Assembly: GCF_019649055.1 (NCBI RefSeq)
Contig: NW_026570254.1
Coordinates: 62,001-126,000 of the forward strand
DNA from: Paramacrobiotus metropolitanus
Lineage: Eukaryota > Tardigrada > Eutardigrada > Parachela > Macrobiotidae
Direction: 5' to 3'
DNA length: 64,000 bases
Under the pieces are notes generated by a model. That model saw only the letters and a program-made list of their open reading frames with translations. It was not told the DNA's origin and ran no database searches. A program made the position numbers and the translations under genes. This document shows positions 1-14,930 of the stretch, piece after piece (positions within the stretch are counted from its first letter, which is position 1; each line of letters opens with the position of its first letter).

Positions 1-1256
1 AAATTTGAAGTTGTACAACGTATTGTCACTGATTTTAGGATACGTCCGGTACATTACGTCCGATTTCAAGACGAATAGCCGTCCCGCTGATCTTATTCAC
101 AAACAATTATTTAAAAAATGCCTAAATGGACTTTTTTTAAACATTGTCGAAACATACAATTGTTGTTGGCTGTATGAGTTACAAATACCGTACTGGAATG
201 TACGCAGCAACAGATTCAGTTAGCGAATTGCAAAGCAGATAAGAAAAGGAACGGTTCAATAAGAATAGATATGTGCGCAGGAATTTCATTTTTAGTGCAA
301 TAAGAAATTTATTATAAAGGAATGAATTGCTAAAACAGGTTAATGCTGAAATTAACGCAGAAATCGGCAGCTGTAGCTTGACTGGCGTAAAAAATGTACT
401 GTAACCGTTTCTTAGATATGTAAAATTTAAGAAGGTTTAATAGCTTAGTTTGTTTACTGTCGAATAAGTGCATAAAATTAGCATTAATCGCCTGGTAGGT
501 CTTTTTACGATGGACATTTTCACACTGGTCAGTGACCAGTGGTCACATTACCATAAATTAAATACCCGATCAGTGTTAATGTTTTGAATATGTTCGGTTG
601 CTAATTTGTTACTGATAGCAGTAACAAGAGAAGACTTATCAAACTCAGATAAACAAGTAAAACACATGATTAATAATATTATTTTAATAAAATTTTGGTT
701 TGGTTTGGTTTTGTTTTGTTTTATAAAACAAAATTATATCACCAAGCAACGAACATCAAATGCTGCATCAAACGACATTGATTTTATTTGCCAAGAAGAC
801 TCCTTAGAAAAATAAAATTTTGGCATAAAAATTTATGGATCCAGAAGCACATTGCAAAGTGACTTTGTGAAAGCCTTTACTAAATTAACGAACCACACAA
901 TTTTTAGTAGCAAATTATGCACAGGATGATAAACATACTTTAATTAACCAGTTGTACATATACCGGTAAACCGCTTACCCAATTTTGTTTTACATTCAAT
1001 TTTGTCCACGGGCATTACAGTACACACCTGAAGCAGCCTTCGGTGAATGCGAAATTAGTGGTTACTTTTCGAATTTACGTAATTGGTTAATCTAGTTCCG
1101 CAGCTGACTTGAATAGCTCTGTTGTGCAAGTAACGGAGTTCAGTTGGCGTATCTTCTGGGAGTGCGTGATCTCCCAATTTGATTGCAGTAATTTTGCTGC
1201 TTTTGCACTTGCAACTATTTTCGTAAATTTGATTTCATTTGGGCTGTCAGAAACGT
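1..1256. other. Upstream region of NT5C3, no gene recognised
   Basis: AT-rich sequence with only short open frames that show no codon bias, motif or plausible splice partner. It should include the promoter and 5' UTR of the nucleotidase gene that starts at 1257, but I cannot point to a specific TATA or initiator element. Confidence 0.5.
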
Positions 1257-3263
1257 ATGGCGAATCCTGGCGTGGTAAATCAGTGGACGTGGACGGGAAG
1301 CGAGTTACTCTCTGCCTATGTGCCAACCGTAGCAGTGACAGTGGTTGGTCTGATTAGTTCGTGGAAGTTTTACAAGTGGTATAGTCGAGCCACGGATCGT
1401 AATGCACGTGCCCATCGTCTGCTGCAGAAAGCCAAATCATCTCCGGGAGAACTTCCGCTTGTGCGGCCAATAACGATGGGAGGCGAAGAGGCTTTCAGGA
1501 ACTACATTCGTTCGTCGAGACTGAATAAGGAGGTGGGTGCTTCGCTGCGACTTGTATAATTCAGCTGCGATACTTGTATACAAAAATTTGGATTCTGATA
1601 AACTGCGTCACCTTGCGTGCTTGCAGCTCAAGGACGCCTTATGTCGGGATGGCGTATTCATAGGCAACCCTGAATATGTTGTGAGCCTTCTGGAAAAAAT
1701 GATCGCAGATGGTGGTGAACGTTTCCAAGTTGTTAGCGACTTTGATGCAACTCTCACCAGATACCATCGCGAAGGGAAGCGCTGCGATACTTCATATGGT
1801 AAGCAACCGCTCAGTCTGCATGCATTTGTACTATCATTGCATATGAACGGAAGTACTGATATATTTTTGTGGATACTGTCAAATTGCACCTTCTAATGTG
1901 AGATATCAGGCATGGTATTTTTCGTTTAGGGATTCTGGATACAAACCAGCGTATGCCCTCGTGGTTTAGGGAAGAGGTGAGTTTTGCCTAGGTGGTTAAT
2001 GAATTTCTGAAAAGGTGCAGAAATTAAAAACAATGATTGTACCATTATTGGCCAGTCACAGCATCTGTCTTATAGTGCGACAAATTAAGGAAAAAGTACT
2101 ACCCTATTGAACTGGATCCCCTGTTATCGGTGGAAGAAAAAGTGCCTCACATGCGAACCTGGTGGACGAGGGCGCATGATCTGCTGATTAAGGTTAACTT
2201 CGAGCTGTCCTGGCTGAGTAAGATGGTTCAGGAATCTTCGGTTGAGCTCAGGCAAGATGAACTGTATTTCTTGTTAGAGTTCTGCAGTGCCGTATATCGG
2301 AAATGATCGTAATGAAAATTATTTTCATTTGCAGAGAGCGCACGGGTGTTTTATTTGCAATTATCGATCACTGTGGAATTCCTTTGTTGATCTACTCGGC
2401 AGGAATTGGTGATATTATTCGAGGTGATCCTGGAAATTGCGACATTATATAATTTAATGCAGTACCTGACTAGAGCGTCCAATTGTCAAATTGGTGTCTG
2501 CTTTTGTAGAGGTGCTTTCGCAGAAGTGCACGTTCAAGGCTTTCCAGCAGCAACCGCTTATCGTGGCAAATTATATGCGATTCAATAACAGGGTAAGCTT
2601 TTCCATGTTGACTGGCGGTATAAAATTGGTTATTCCAAGTCATAACATTCTTTTGTGATTCTGTAAAGATGCAGCGCAAAATGCGAATGTATGCAAATAC
2701 CCAGGCTGTACAACGATAGAAAATAGTTGTTACGTATTACCGACGTCTTATAAAAATTTCGTCACTGCCTGAGTTAGAGTAGTCTTTTTATTGTTTGTCT
2801 ACCGGTAGTACTTCCGACGTTAATAAGAGAATTTATCGGCAGCTTCTTTAATATTTTTCTTTTCACAGGGATTATTAGAAGGATTCAGCGAAGAGCTTAT
2901 TCACACTTTCAACAAAAATGAAATCTTTCCTCACCATCGAGACTATTTTACCAAACATGAAAAACGGAGGAATGTTATGCTAATGGGAGACATGTTGGGA
3001 GATCTCCGTATGGCGGATGGCATGCGTGCCAAAGAAAACGTTATCACAATCGGATTTTTGAATTCCAAGGTAAATTGCTACCTGTGCATGCTTGTGGCCC
3101 TTTGTTTTGTTGGCTACGATCTGTTTTTACCTCGATGTGACTGATGGGTGATTTCACATGATATTTGTAGGTGCAGGATTCGTTCCCTCTATATCGAGAC
3201 AGTTTCGATATTGTCCTCATGGACGATCAGACCATGGATATACCGGTTAGCTATTGCACATGA
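1257..3263 (+). CDS. NT5C3: Cytosolic 5'-nucleotidase III, 8 exons
   Basis: Haloacid-dehalogenase-type nucleotidase that removes the 5' phosphate from pyrimidine nucleoside monophosphates. Exons: 1257-1532, 1627-1798, 1930-1976, 2076-2251, 2335-2423, 2510-2592, 2869-3069, 3171-3263. They join in phase to about 378 codons, slightly longer than the usual 300-340. The catalytic motif I (DFDATLTR, followed by GKRC) is in exon 2, motif II (IYSAGIGD) in exon 5 and motif III (MGDMLGDLRMADG) in exon 7. The ATG at 1257 gives a hydrophobic N-terminal segment (AYVPTVAVTVVGLISS) followed by basic residues, which would anchor the enzyme to a membrane, as known for some vertebrate isoforms. Intron 4 (2252-2334) begins with GC rather than GT and keeps the frame across the join. 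The last exon ends shortly after the usual SFDIVL motif. A further exon replacing the last few residues cannot be excluded. Confidence 0.93.
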
Positions 3264-4907
3264 GTACAGTACTTCTACTGACCGCAGCATGCGTGCAGTG
3301 TGAAAACTGAAAAGTGAAATTTTTGAATTTTTTGATAAAACTTAATTTTTTGTAAATTTTGACTTTCCGCAGCATACGTGTTGCGTAAAAAAAAAATTTG
3401 ACTTGATAGCAGAGTATGAGCTTTCGTCGCAGACAGGCAAAGGGGCGTAAACGTATTCCACGTGATAGAACGATACAATAATATGTTATTATTATTATTG
3501 AATTTATTACAGTGAATGTCTGTCTGTACTTTAATGTCGGCAACTAGATAACCGGTCACTTACCTTATGTTCTGATACAATGTACAATAGTCTGCTACCA
3601 TTAAATAGTTACCTATCTAAAAAACAAAAATTTTTTGTGCTTAAAACGCATGGTTTTTGGGAACTTATCTGTAGTCACGAATCGAAGGTGCATTTCTGAA
3701 ATCGTTGGTACATTACTGGGTGCTTCAGGCGCAAATCGTGGTACATGATTAGCTTTGAAAACGCTTTGCTGTTGTTTTAGATTGCTGTAGTGGAGAGTGT
3801 CATCCGATCGGCGGGTTAAATAGCAGCAGCGACATTGTTCCTGGTTTCTGGTGAATGGCTGATCCGGAACATCCGCCCGGTTTCTTTACCGTTTGTTTCG
3901 GTTGAATTTTGACTTTTTGATCTGATTCGGTAGCGTTGTAGTGGCTATTTTCGGTTCGCTTATGTGGTTTTCTCCGATTGTTTTGTTGGTTTTCTGAGTT
4001 TCTGTCACTGAAATTCTTCCTGCAAACTTTCACACAAATATTAATCGAATTAACTCATGTGCCCAAGAAAAAAACCTACGGTTCTAGTACGTTCCACTAC
4101 GTATAATACTGGTATATATAGATAGTATAGATATTTGTTCACCAATTTATGCTGTATTAAGGCAATTAGACGAATAGGTATTTCTCAGTGTTCTTCATTG
4201 GTATGCGCTATCCCCGACGTACTGACATGGGGATAGTTTCAGGATCTGGAGCCGAATCACGACCGTGAATTCCGTATTATTACAGCAATTTGAATTTAGT
4301 ATGTCGATGTTATTAATTCCAAAGTTTAAACGAATAATGAGAACCAACAATGACGTTCTCATTACTATACTAACTTTGCTGGCACTGGCAGTGCCACAGC
4401 GCGCCTCAGAAATCGCTGAGAGATTTAACTGATGAGTGATGAGTCATATTCGTATGAACGTCTAGAAACCTGGCTTCGGCTCTAAAATTAGACGTTTGGC
4501 AACGTACAAGTGCGTCTGCTATTGGCGGATGCCGAATAAGACGGTGGCAGCCGGTCCGGTCTCTGATGGTCATTTGAATTAAAAATTTAGCCGTTTAACA
4601 ATGAATGCACCCATATATCGCAAATTTTGCGGGTTACCATAAGAATCGATGCCAAGAGCTGATCGAGAAAACGATCACTGTCAGTCCAGTGATTAACGTA
4701 CTTCCTGATGGCTGTGATCTTTTGATCGTTTACGGAAGCTACTTTTGCATTTTTCCTTTCCTGTTTTTTCTCTTTTCTTTGCCGAAATTTCCGGCTTGAA
4801 TTATCGTTGTTTTTTTCGCCAGACCTCGTTGGCTGGGAAGTTACCGAATCCGTCGCCCTAATTATCACCAAGTATTGTTAAACAGTAGAACGGTGAAAGT
4901 GGAAAAA
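3264..4907. other. Intergenic, NT5C3 3' end to NHL gene promoter
   Basis: No coding region recognised. Short frames on both strands (for example minus 3800-4033 and minus 4587-4871) are rich in low-complexity Asn, Gln and Lys codons and lack splice partners. The NHL gene promoter should lie in the last few hundred bases. Confidence 0.5.
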
Positions 4908-7900
4908 ATGAATGGCTCCAGGGATAATAAGTGTGTATCACCCGTCATCGCAACCGCCAGCGACAACCCTTCCCCAGTAATCAACGGAAAAAGCGGATGG
5001 GAAGACGTTAAGAGTTACTTGGAAGAAAGAATGAAAAATTACGTTAAAGCGTTGATGGAAGAGGAAATGTCCCCACTGCAGCGTACGCTGGCGCAGTTGA
5101 ATACTCGCATCTGCTACTTGGAAGGAATTCAACCAATGCAGAATGGAGACGCCATTCCTACAATCCAGGAAAATCACAGAGAATCCGATGAAATGCCTGT
5201 AAGTGGATAGAATTTTATTTATTAGAATAGACCATTCAGAAATCAGTAGTACTGGTATAAAAGTATTAATTCGTAATCATTATGACATTATGCCAAGAGG
5301 AAGTACTCAGATTGCGTGCAACCATAATGGCAACCGGTGAAAACGGTTACAGACACACAATAACCTTAGTGATAAATAGTTGTGCAAGTATGACATAATT
5401 TCGTTGCGCTAATTATACTAAGTTAACGAAATTTAATTTCATGTAGCTTTTAAAGAAACATTTCTTTCGCGTATCTTTATAGGGCTACGATGCGTGCTAC
5501 TCTCCGAATGTGTCTGTCCCATCTGGCGCTGTCACACCATTCACGTCACCAGGTCGTTCAGGGTTTGGCAATATGGCGGAACAGCCTCGTTCCTCGGCTT
5601 ACGATTTTCTGCAGTCACGTCCAAATGTGTAAGCTGTTGCTTGTGCACAAATGGTCACTGCAACTACTGCATTAACAAGTTGTGGTAAAACTGGGAAATG
5701 TTTATCTCTGAACTAGATTAATTGTCGAACAAAACTATAGACTTCTATAATGCGAGAAGTCAAAATATATTAATTGGTAAGTACTAAGTATCTACTTTGC
5801 AGCGACTTCTTTCGGTCTTGCTCGGATAATGATTCACTGGACGGACACAGTAACGGGACGAATGGCAATGGCTTCATGTGCCTGCCCAACTCTTTGGCAA
5901 AGCGTAAGAATTACTGCATTTATCAGTTATGATGGACAGTCACTGTCCATAATATGGACAGTGTGCGGTACATGTTAGTGTGTACTTACTTATAAAGACA
6001 TGGGTTTCGTTCGTTGTACGCACGTGTTCTGCCGGTGGGTGTACTTGGATTGATAAGTTGGGCTATTTGTTTACGAATGTTTTGCAGGTGCACAGGGATT
6101 GAACGTTGTCCCGGAAAGTCGCGGTGGATCCACGTCCAGCATCGCGGTGGTTGGTGGTTCTAGCCTACGTCGCAGCAATTCGAAGAACAGCCGACGCAAT
6201 CGTCGCATGTCACTGCCAGATGCTTTTTCTGTCAATCGATCAGGCTGGCCGGTTGCCGCATATTCTGGTCGTCCAAGCGCTGGAAGTTTCAGTAAGAATA
6301 ATCTTAACGTTAAATATCTATTGCGCCACAAAATGCAGGTCATATACCACGGCAAGTGCTCTTTGCTTCCTTAAACTAGTCGGGAATGGAAGTGAAGATT
6401 TTGGCGAAACTGGAGCTGACGAAGCGTTCGCCGCCAGTGAAACTGTTACGCGCAGTTCCAGCAACATGCAAGAATTGGAAATTCGGTAAGCTTATATCTT
6501 TTATTATAAATCTCAATATTCTGGACAATACATTACTTTTTGTTATACAGTACTTACCGTTAATGTTGACACTTATCGATCTTCCGCTCATAACCGCGCC
6601 AGACACCTATAAATGTGCTATAAGTTTCGCTTCGATGTTTGTGGAAATATCCCAGTGTGCATATTCTGTATTCATTGAAATTGGGTGGTACAGTATATCT
6701 GTAGTGGTACGGTGGTACCTAACGGAAGTCGTAAGACGGTGAATTTCATGTTCATAAAGCGGTAGCGGTCAATGTATTCTTGATTTTATCACTTGGCCAC
6801 TGGATTTTCTGTGACCTTGTATGGTATTGATGGTGTACTGGTGGTATTTCCATTCATATTGGGACAACGAAAAGGCGGTATTAATGGCCATGGTATGGCG
6901 AAATAGGAGATAACGCATACTTTTGCATTAGTATAATGCAAACACTGCAAGCTTTTGCATCAGCATTACGAACAGGAGGAAACTGTTAGCACAGGATTCA
7001 GTGCAATTTGTTTTAATTGTTAGCTAACTAAAACGCAATTTTTGCCTTTTTAGTTGTCGTTTTGGAGAATTAGGTCAAGGAAGAGGCCAGTTGAATGCTC
7101 CTCATGGATTCTGTTTGAGCGAAAATCAGCAGGAGATTATTATTGCAGGTAAGATCAAAAAAGGGATTCTGATTTGGTTTAAACTTTGAAACTGCTTTAG
7201 TCATAAATAGTCCATTACCACACACGAATAGATAATGATAAGTCATAAGAACACACAACGGTGTTTGTGCTTTTGTCGTGAAATTAATAAGTAAAACGTA
7301 TCTCAATTTTGGCTTGTTGCAGACACAAATAACCATCGCATTCACTCGTTTGATCAACAAGGCAATCTGCGTTGGACGTACGGAACGCCTGGTCGGCGAG
7401 ATGGTCAGCTGTGGTATCCGCGAAAAGTGGCGTGGTTGGGTGAAACTCGATACCAGCCAGCGCGTTTGGTGGTTTGTGACCGTGGGCAGGAGCGTTCGCG
7501 TATTCAGATTTTCACTGTCCGCCGTGATTATTGTGCATTCAGCCGAGAAAATGTGGGGAATCGCGATCCTTTGGCGTATCAGCAGACGATTCAGGTGGAT
7601 TACGTTGCTATCGTTGCGGGGATGACAGTCTACCGTAACAGAGTACGTCAAAACTTCCATTTAATTTGATCTAACCATGGGTGACTGTCGTCATCTGTGA
7701 TGCGTTTCAGATTCTGATTGTGGACAGCGTCCACCCGGCTTGTTTAGCCTTTGAGCCCAATGGCTATGTGACATTTTGGTTTGACTGCTCTACACACATG
7801 AAGGAGCCATCGGATATTGTGGTGGCCAACGACCATTTCTATATTTGTGACTTCAAAGGTCACTGCGTGTGCGTATATAACGGCAAGGGCGATTTTGTGA

Positions 7901-8416
7901 CACGCATTGGGGATCACAATATCATTAATTTTCCTAACGGCATTTCTGTTGGACTAAATGGAAATGTTTATGTGGGCGACAGTCATGGCAATCGTTTCCA
8001 TGTGGCCGTGTACAGCAACGACGGAGAATTTTTGTCGGAGTACGAGTGTCCGCATATGAAGGTAAAATAACTCTGCATATATAAAATAAAATATACATAT
8101 AAAATAACTCTGCATCTGGTTATTAGTACATAACGCCCTAATCTAAAATCCTTCTTGTACTACATCACGGAGAAAAAGTCAGCACTCGGACTCGAAGTAA
8201 AGTTGAAAAGCATGAGCAAATCTGCAAATATGGCTTCTGGTGCATTAGGTGAGCCGCTGCTGCGGACTGGTGATGACACTGGAAGGATGCATCATTACAA
8301 TTGCGAAGAACAACAACTTCATTTTGATTCTGGATCGCATTGAGCGCCAGGGAATGATTCGCGAACGCGCTATGGAGTTGGTGGCGGAAAATTTGCAGGA
8401 GCTGGTCCCCTTCTGA
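4908..8416 (+). CDS. Brat/NCL-1-like NHL-repeat protein, 9 exons
   Basis: Exons: 4908-5198, 5483-5628, 5803-5903, 6088-6291, 6380-6485, 7054-7148, 7323-7642, 7711-8061, 8249-8416. All joins keep the frame and give about 496 residues. The N-terminal third has a short coiled-coil helix (LEERMKNYVKALMEEEMSP) and a Ser/Gly/Asn/Arg-rich linker containing an SLRRSNSKNSRRNRR basic patch. The C-terminal 300 residues form an NHL beta-propeller, starting at CRFGELGQGRGQLNAPHG and including DTNNHRIHSFD, CDFKGHCVCVYN and FPNGISVGLNG blades. In the family this propeller binds RNA or partner proteins in post-transcriptional repression (Drosophila Brat, C. elegans NCL-1). I see no RING or B-box upstream, so it is either a domain-reduced member or has an unrecognised 5' exon. 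It is convergent with YY1. The family is secure; the exact orthologue is not. Confidence 0.9.
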
Positions 8417-8868
8417 GCGGATTAGCTCTAGCGTTGCGCATTTTACGCTGTGTAGTGTTGATTCCTATTGGATAGTATTTAACTATTGCGCATGGCTGCC
8501 TTTCATTGTCTTGTTTTAATATCTTTTAACGTTTAACCTGTCCACTTTGTGGCATACTAATCTTAATATTGCATTGTATTTACTGTTTTCGCTATTCGTG
8601 ACCGTATCATTTGTAGTATCTATATGCACATATTTGTGTATCTGTACTCTGTAGTATCTTGTTGCATTTCACTTTTTTGCGGTTGATAGTTGAGCTTTTG
8701 TTAATTTTGTTACGGATAGACTTTTCTGAATTTCATGCTCCTTGTTGGCGGCATTTTTGGTAACCCATGGTTTTAGTATTTTTATATAGTATTTTCGGAA
8801 TGTTTATGGTTAGTATCTATACTGTTGTTATGCGAAGATAAGTACGCAGTTGCCCTACGATGCATTTG

Positions 8869-8874
8869 AATAAA
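8869..8874 (+). terminator. Polyadenylation signal AATAAA, NHL gene
   Basis: Canonical AATAAA about 450 bp after the stop codon at 8416, followed by a T-rich stretch. Confidence 0.6.
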
Positions 8875-9058
8875 AGAATTTATTCTAATTTTCTGACAAT
8901 GTCGAAGACCGTTGTCAGCTGGCTGGCGATTCATATGTTTTTAAAAAGAGAATTCAAACAAGACTATACTGCAGATCGGTAATCACGTAAGAATAATTGT
9001 TTAAATCATCGTCTTTGGGCTTATTACCTTTTGAAAATAATCAATTTCATGATCAAGC

Positions 9059-9064
9059 TTTATT
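9059..9064 (-). terminator. Polyadenylation signal AATAAA, YY1
   Basis: TTTATT on the plus strand, reading AATAAA on the minus strand, 259 bp past the YY1 stop. Confidence 0.5.
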
Positions 9065-9322
9065 ACATTACAACTCACACTTTTTAAAGTACAAATCGTA
9101 TCAGGAAATTTGCAACACTGGATTCCATCGAACAATCGATATAAAAAATAAACAAATACAGGGAGCTCTGACATAGCCATGTGAAGCTGTTAATCAACCA
9201 TTCACGGCAAAAAATAATCATTCCCTTTTGGCAACTCACTTGCAAAAAGAAGACCAGAATAATGCTGAAACCAAAAATCCAAAACTAGAACGCAATACAA
9301 TAAAAAAGAGAACGACTTAACG

Positions 9323-11896
<2,574 letters not shown>

Positions 11897-13841
11897 GCGA
11901 TAGAATTCAAACTTTTGTGAAAAGCATTCGCCATTATTTTTAACATGCAGATTACCAACAAAAACTGCAAATTGTAAACAGACTTCACTTTTGTTAAAAT
12001 TTAAACCGTGTGCAGTGCAGGAAAAATAAATAAATAAACTGATTTAATTAAACATGGTCAGAACCTGGTTATAGCAAGTGGCTCGGCTCAAAGTTATGCT
12101 ACTGCACATGCGTAGCGCGCAGCTTTGAACGTCGGTGACTGGCCTGTGTATATTCAGTAGGCGACTAGGCGTGCAGTTGCGAGGTACGGAATAGTTTTTA
12201 GTCCTGCAGCTTGCCATAAGCATGTTCAAATGCGGCATCCTTATAATAAGTGTGCCATGTAAGCCGCCATTGCTGATTTGTTACTTATTGTTTTCTACGT
12301 GACTGCATCCCTAAGGGTGGTTTTCGGCTAGGCGGGTTCGCTCGAAATTATTGAACTTTTTTTCCGGGAAGCACAGTTCAACGATAAATTTTTCATCGTT
12401 AGAAATTTTGGACATACACAGAGTACCGCAATCCACAATCAGGCATGCAATTCGCCGTCGGTGTCGCTGCAAATTCCCAGTATACAATGGATCGTGCGTT
12501 TCCTCAATGGATCTCTTTGCTGATCCACGTTATCGCGTCGCCAGACGTAAATTGCAAGCATGGCTCGAGTCACACAATACGTAATATCTCGGGATTTTTC
12601 TGTTTCCTGGCGGATAGTTTTCCTGGTTCACTTATCAGGCAAGTTGCTTCCGGTCCGCATAGCACGAGAACGTCAAAGCCTAGCGTGCTGCATAAGTAGT
12701 CGGTAGTCCAGCGAGATGTTACGGTACTAGCACTTACTCTCCGATCTTGTTCGGCTCTGCTTGTGCTGCTCCGGCCCTAGTGAGAGCTACGGTGACGCAC
12801 GCGACAGGGCCCTATAGTGCTCAAACTGGTTGACTTGGGATGTGCCTCACTTTCCCCTTTCCCATGGCGTTAGTGTCGCGCCCTCTGGTCGCTTGCCATC
12901 TGTTAACGGGAATTTCCAGGAAGTTCTCGTTGCGTTTCTGTTCCTGCCGAGGCGAATGCGCGCTTTATATCCGCATTTAGATAGGCGTAAATCGGTTTCC
13001 GTTCCGCGCTAAGCTTGCACCTGATAGCCGCGCTCGTCCGCAGACCCGATCGGATGAACATGCCGTGCACACAGACGCAGCGCTATAGAATCGTAAGGTT
13101 GCAGTGGGTTAGTACTCGTGGATTTCCGTACTCGTACTCAAGGGATGCTTCCGCGCGGGAACGCTTGGAGCCGTGCACTGACCCCTTAAGCTTGGCCATG
13201 GGTGCTGTGTCCTGACGTCCGCATGCAACATGCGCGCCTGGGCGATGTCACCGCTAAAACGCTTTACAGCAGTACGTACTTTATAACCGGGTCTTCCCAT
13301 TTAATTCCCATTTTCCCGCTTTCAGGCGAATGAAGAACTTGAAGGATATGAAATCGCGCAAGGTATCTTGGAGGTTCACTTTTTTGTCATATTCTTAATC
13401 AAGGAACGCAGGCCTAGAAGTACATGTTTAGTGCTTACTTTCAGTGGAATATACAGTGGAATATTAAATATGTTGCTTATATATATCATGAGATATATCA
13501 TACAAGAAACAGCCTCGGCTTCGCCTCCGCGTTTCTTGGGTTCTAAACTCCTACGCCCGTTTACGGATTGTTAACTTAGAACGGATAAATCTGAAGAGCC
13601 CGATAACAAAAATTTTATAAAAAAATGGATGTTTAGGTTTCGTGCAGTCGAACGCAATTACTTTTACTTTACAGATCATTTTTTGTTAAATTTTCGTAGC
13701 GAAAAACCATCCGAATCTAATCACCCATGAGAGTACCACATTACAAACTAAAAGGACGCTAAGACTAGACAATGGTGCTAGGTAGGTCACCCACTAAGAA
13801 CTTAGCGGGCCCTCTTCTATTTTGCTCAGTAATATTGCAGT
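11897..13841. other. Gene-poor stretch, locally GC-rich
   Basis: Upstream of YY1. The 12.7-13.3 kb part is visibly richer in G and C than its surroundings and has several short open frames on both strands, but I see no domain, splice pattern or RNA gene. Part of it may be an old transposon fragment. Confidence 0.4.
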
Positions 13842-14580
13842 TTGGTCATACGTTCACCTAACGGGATCTATGCACTGGACAGTAGTTGTAACTCGGTCAC
13901 TAGATCACTTAACGGAGTTTATGCGCTAGACAGTAGTGGTAGCTCGGTCCCTAGAGCATTTAACGAAATTCGTGCACTGGACAGCAGTGGTAGCTCGGTC
14001 ACGCGTTCACCTAAGGGGCTCTGTGCCTGGACAGTAGTGGTAGCTCGGTTACCCATCTACCTAACGGGATCTATGCACTGGACAGTAGAGATAGCTCGGT
14101 CACTATATCACTTAACGGAGTTTGTGCACTGGACAGCAGTGGTAGCTCGGTCACGCGTTCACGTAAGGGGCTCTGTACCCTGGACAATAGTGGTAGCTCG
14201 GTCACTAGATCACTTAACGGAGTTCGTGCACTGGACAGTAGTGGTAGTTCGGTCACGCATTCACCTAACGGGCTCTGTGCACTGGACAGTATTGGTAGCT
14301 CGGTCACCCATCTACCTAACGGGATCTATGCACTGGACAGTATTGGTAGCTCGGTCACCAATCTACCTAACGGGATCTATGCACTGGACAGTATTGGTAG
14401 CTCGGTCAGCCATCTACATAACGGGATCTATGCACTGGACAGTAGTAGTAGCTCGGTCACTAGATCACTTAACGGAGTTTGTGCACTGGACAGTAGTGGT
14501 ATCTCGGTCATTCTTTCACCTAACGGGTTCTGGGCACTGGACAGTGGTGGTAGCTCGGTCACTTACTGACCTAGCAATTT
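13842..14580 (+). repeat. 51-bp minisatellite array, about 14 copies
   Basis: Tandem units about 51 bp apart (for example GCTCGGT at 13942, 13993, 14043, 14094, 14145) with core TGCACTGGACAGTAGTGGT. One subset of units carries a TAGATCACTTAACGGAGTT variant and another CATCTACCTAACGGGATCT, so higher-order alternation is visible. Because 51 is a multiple of three, the array is open in frame for about 247 codons on the plus strand and for shorter runs on the minus strand. The encoded 17-residue repeat has no recognised fold and I do not treat it as a gene. Confidence 0.9.
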
Positions 14581-14930
14581 TTTGAAGCACTCAATCACTA
14601 GGTGAGTGACTGACCGAGCTCCACCTGTCCAGTAAGAAAAATCGCTGGGTAAGGAGAAAAATCGCTACTCGTAGGTGAGGAAGTGACCCTGCTACAACTA
14701 CTGTCCAGTGCACAGAGCCCGTTAGGTGAGCAAGAGCAAAGCCCGCTCGATGACTCACTCACCTAGAATTCCGCTCAGTGGGCAGTTATGGTGTTTCGGT
14801 CACTCACTTGTCTAGAGATTTTTCGTACTGGTCAGTGGTGGTAGCTCGGTCACCCACTCATCTAGAGATTCCGCTCAGTGGTCGGTGATAGTGTTTCGGT
14901 CACTCACTCGTCCAGTGATTTTTCGTATTG
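14581..14930. repeat. Degenerate and inverted minisatellite units
   Basis: Downstream of the main array the same core appears in reverse complement (ACTGTCCAGTGCACAGAGCC near 14701) and then again as diverged direct copies with a TCTAGAGATT spacer. This arrangement suggests an inversion within an older array. Confidence 0.7.

Larger units (their letters stand above)
8417..9322. other. Convergent 3' UTR interval between NHL gene and YY1
   Basis: About 900 bp between two convergent stop codons with no ORF of interest. It holds a polyadenylation signal for each gene (8869-8874 plus, 9059-9064 minus). The two signals are only 185 bp apart, so the 3' UTRs probably end close together without overlapping. 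Confidence 0.6.

Noticed and set aside
13842-14580. CRISPR-like array or repetitive protein gene
   Set aside because: Units are contiguous with no unique spacers and the host is an animal. The long frame follows from a 51-bp period, and the opposite strand is also open.
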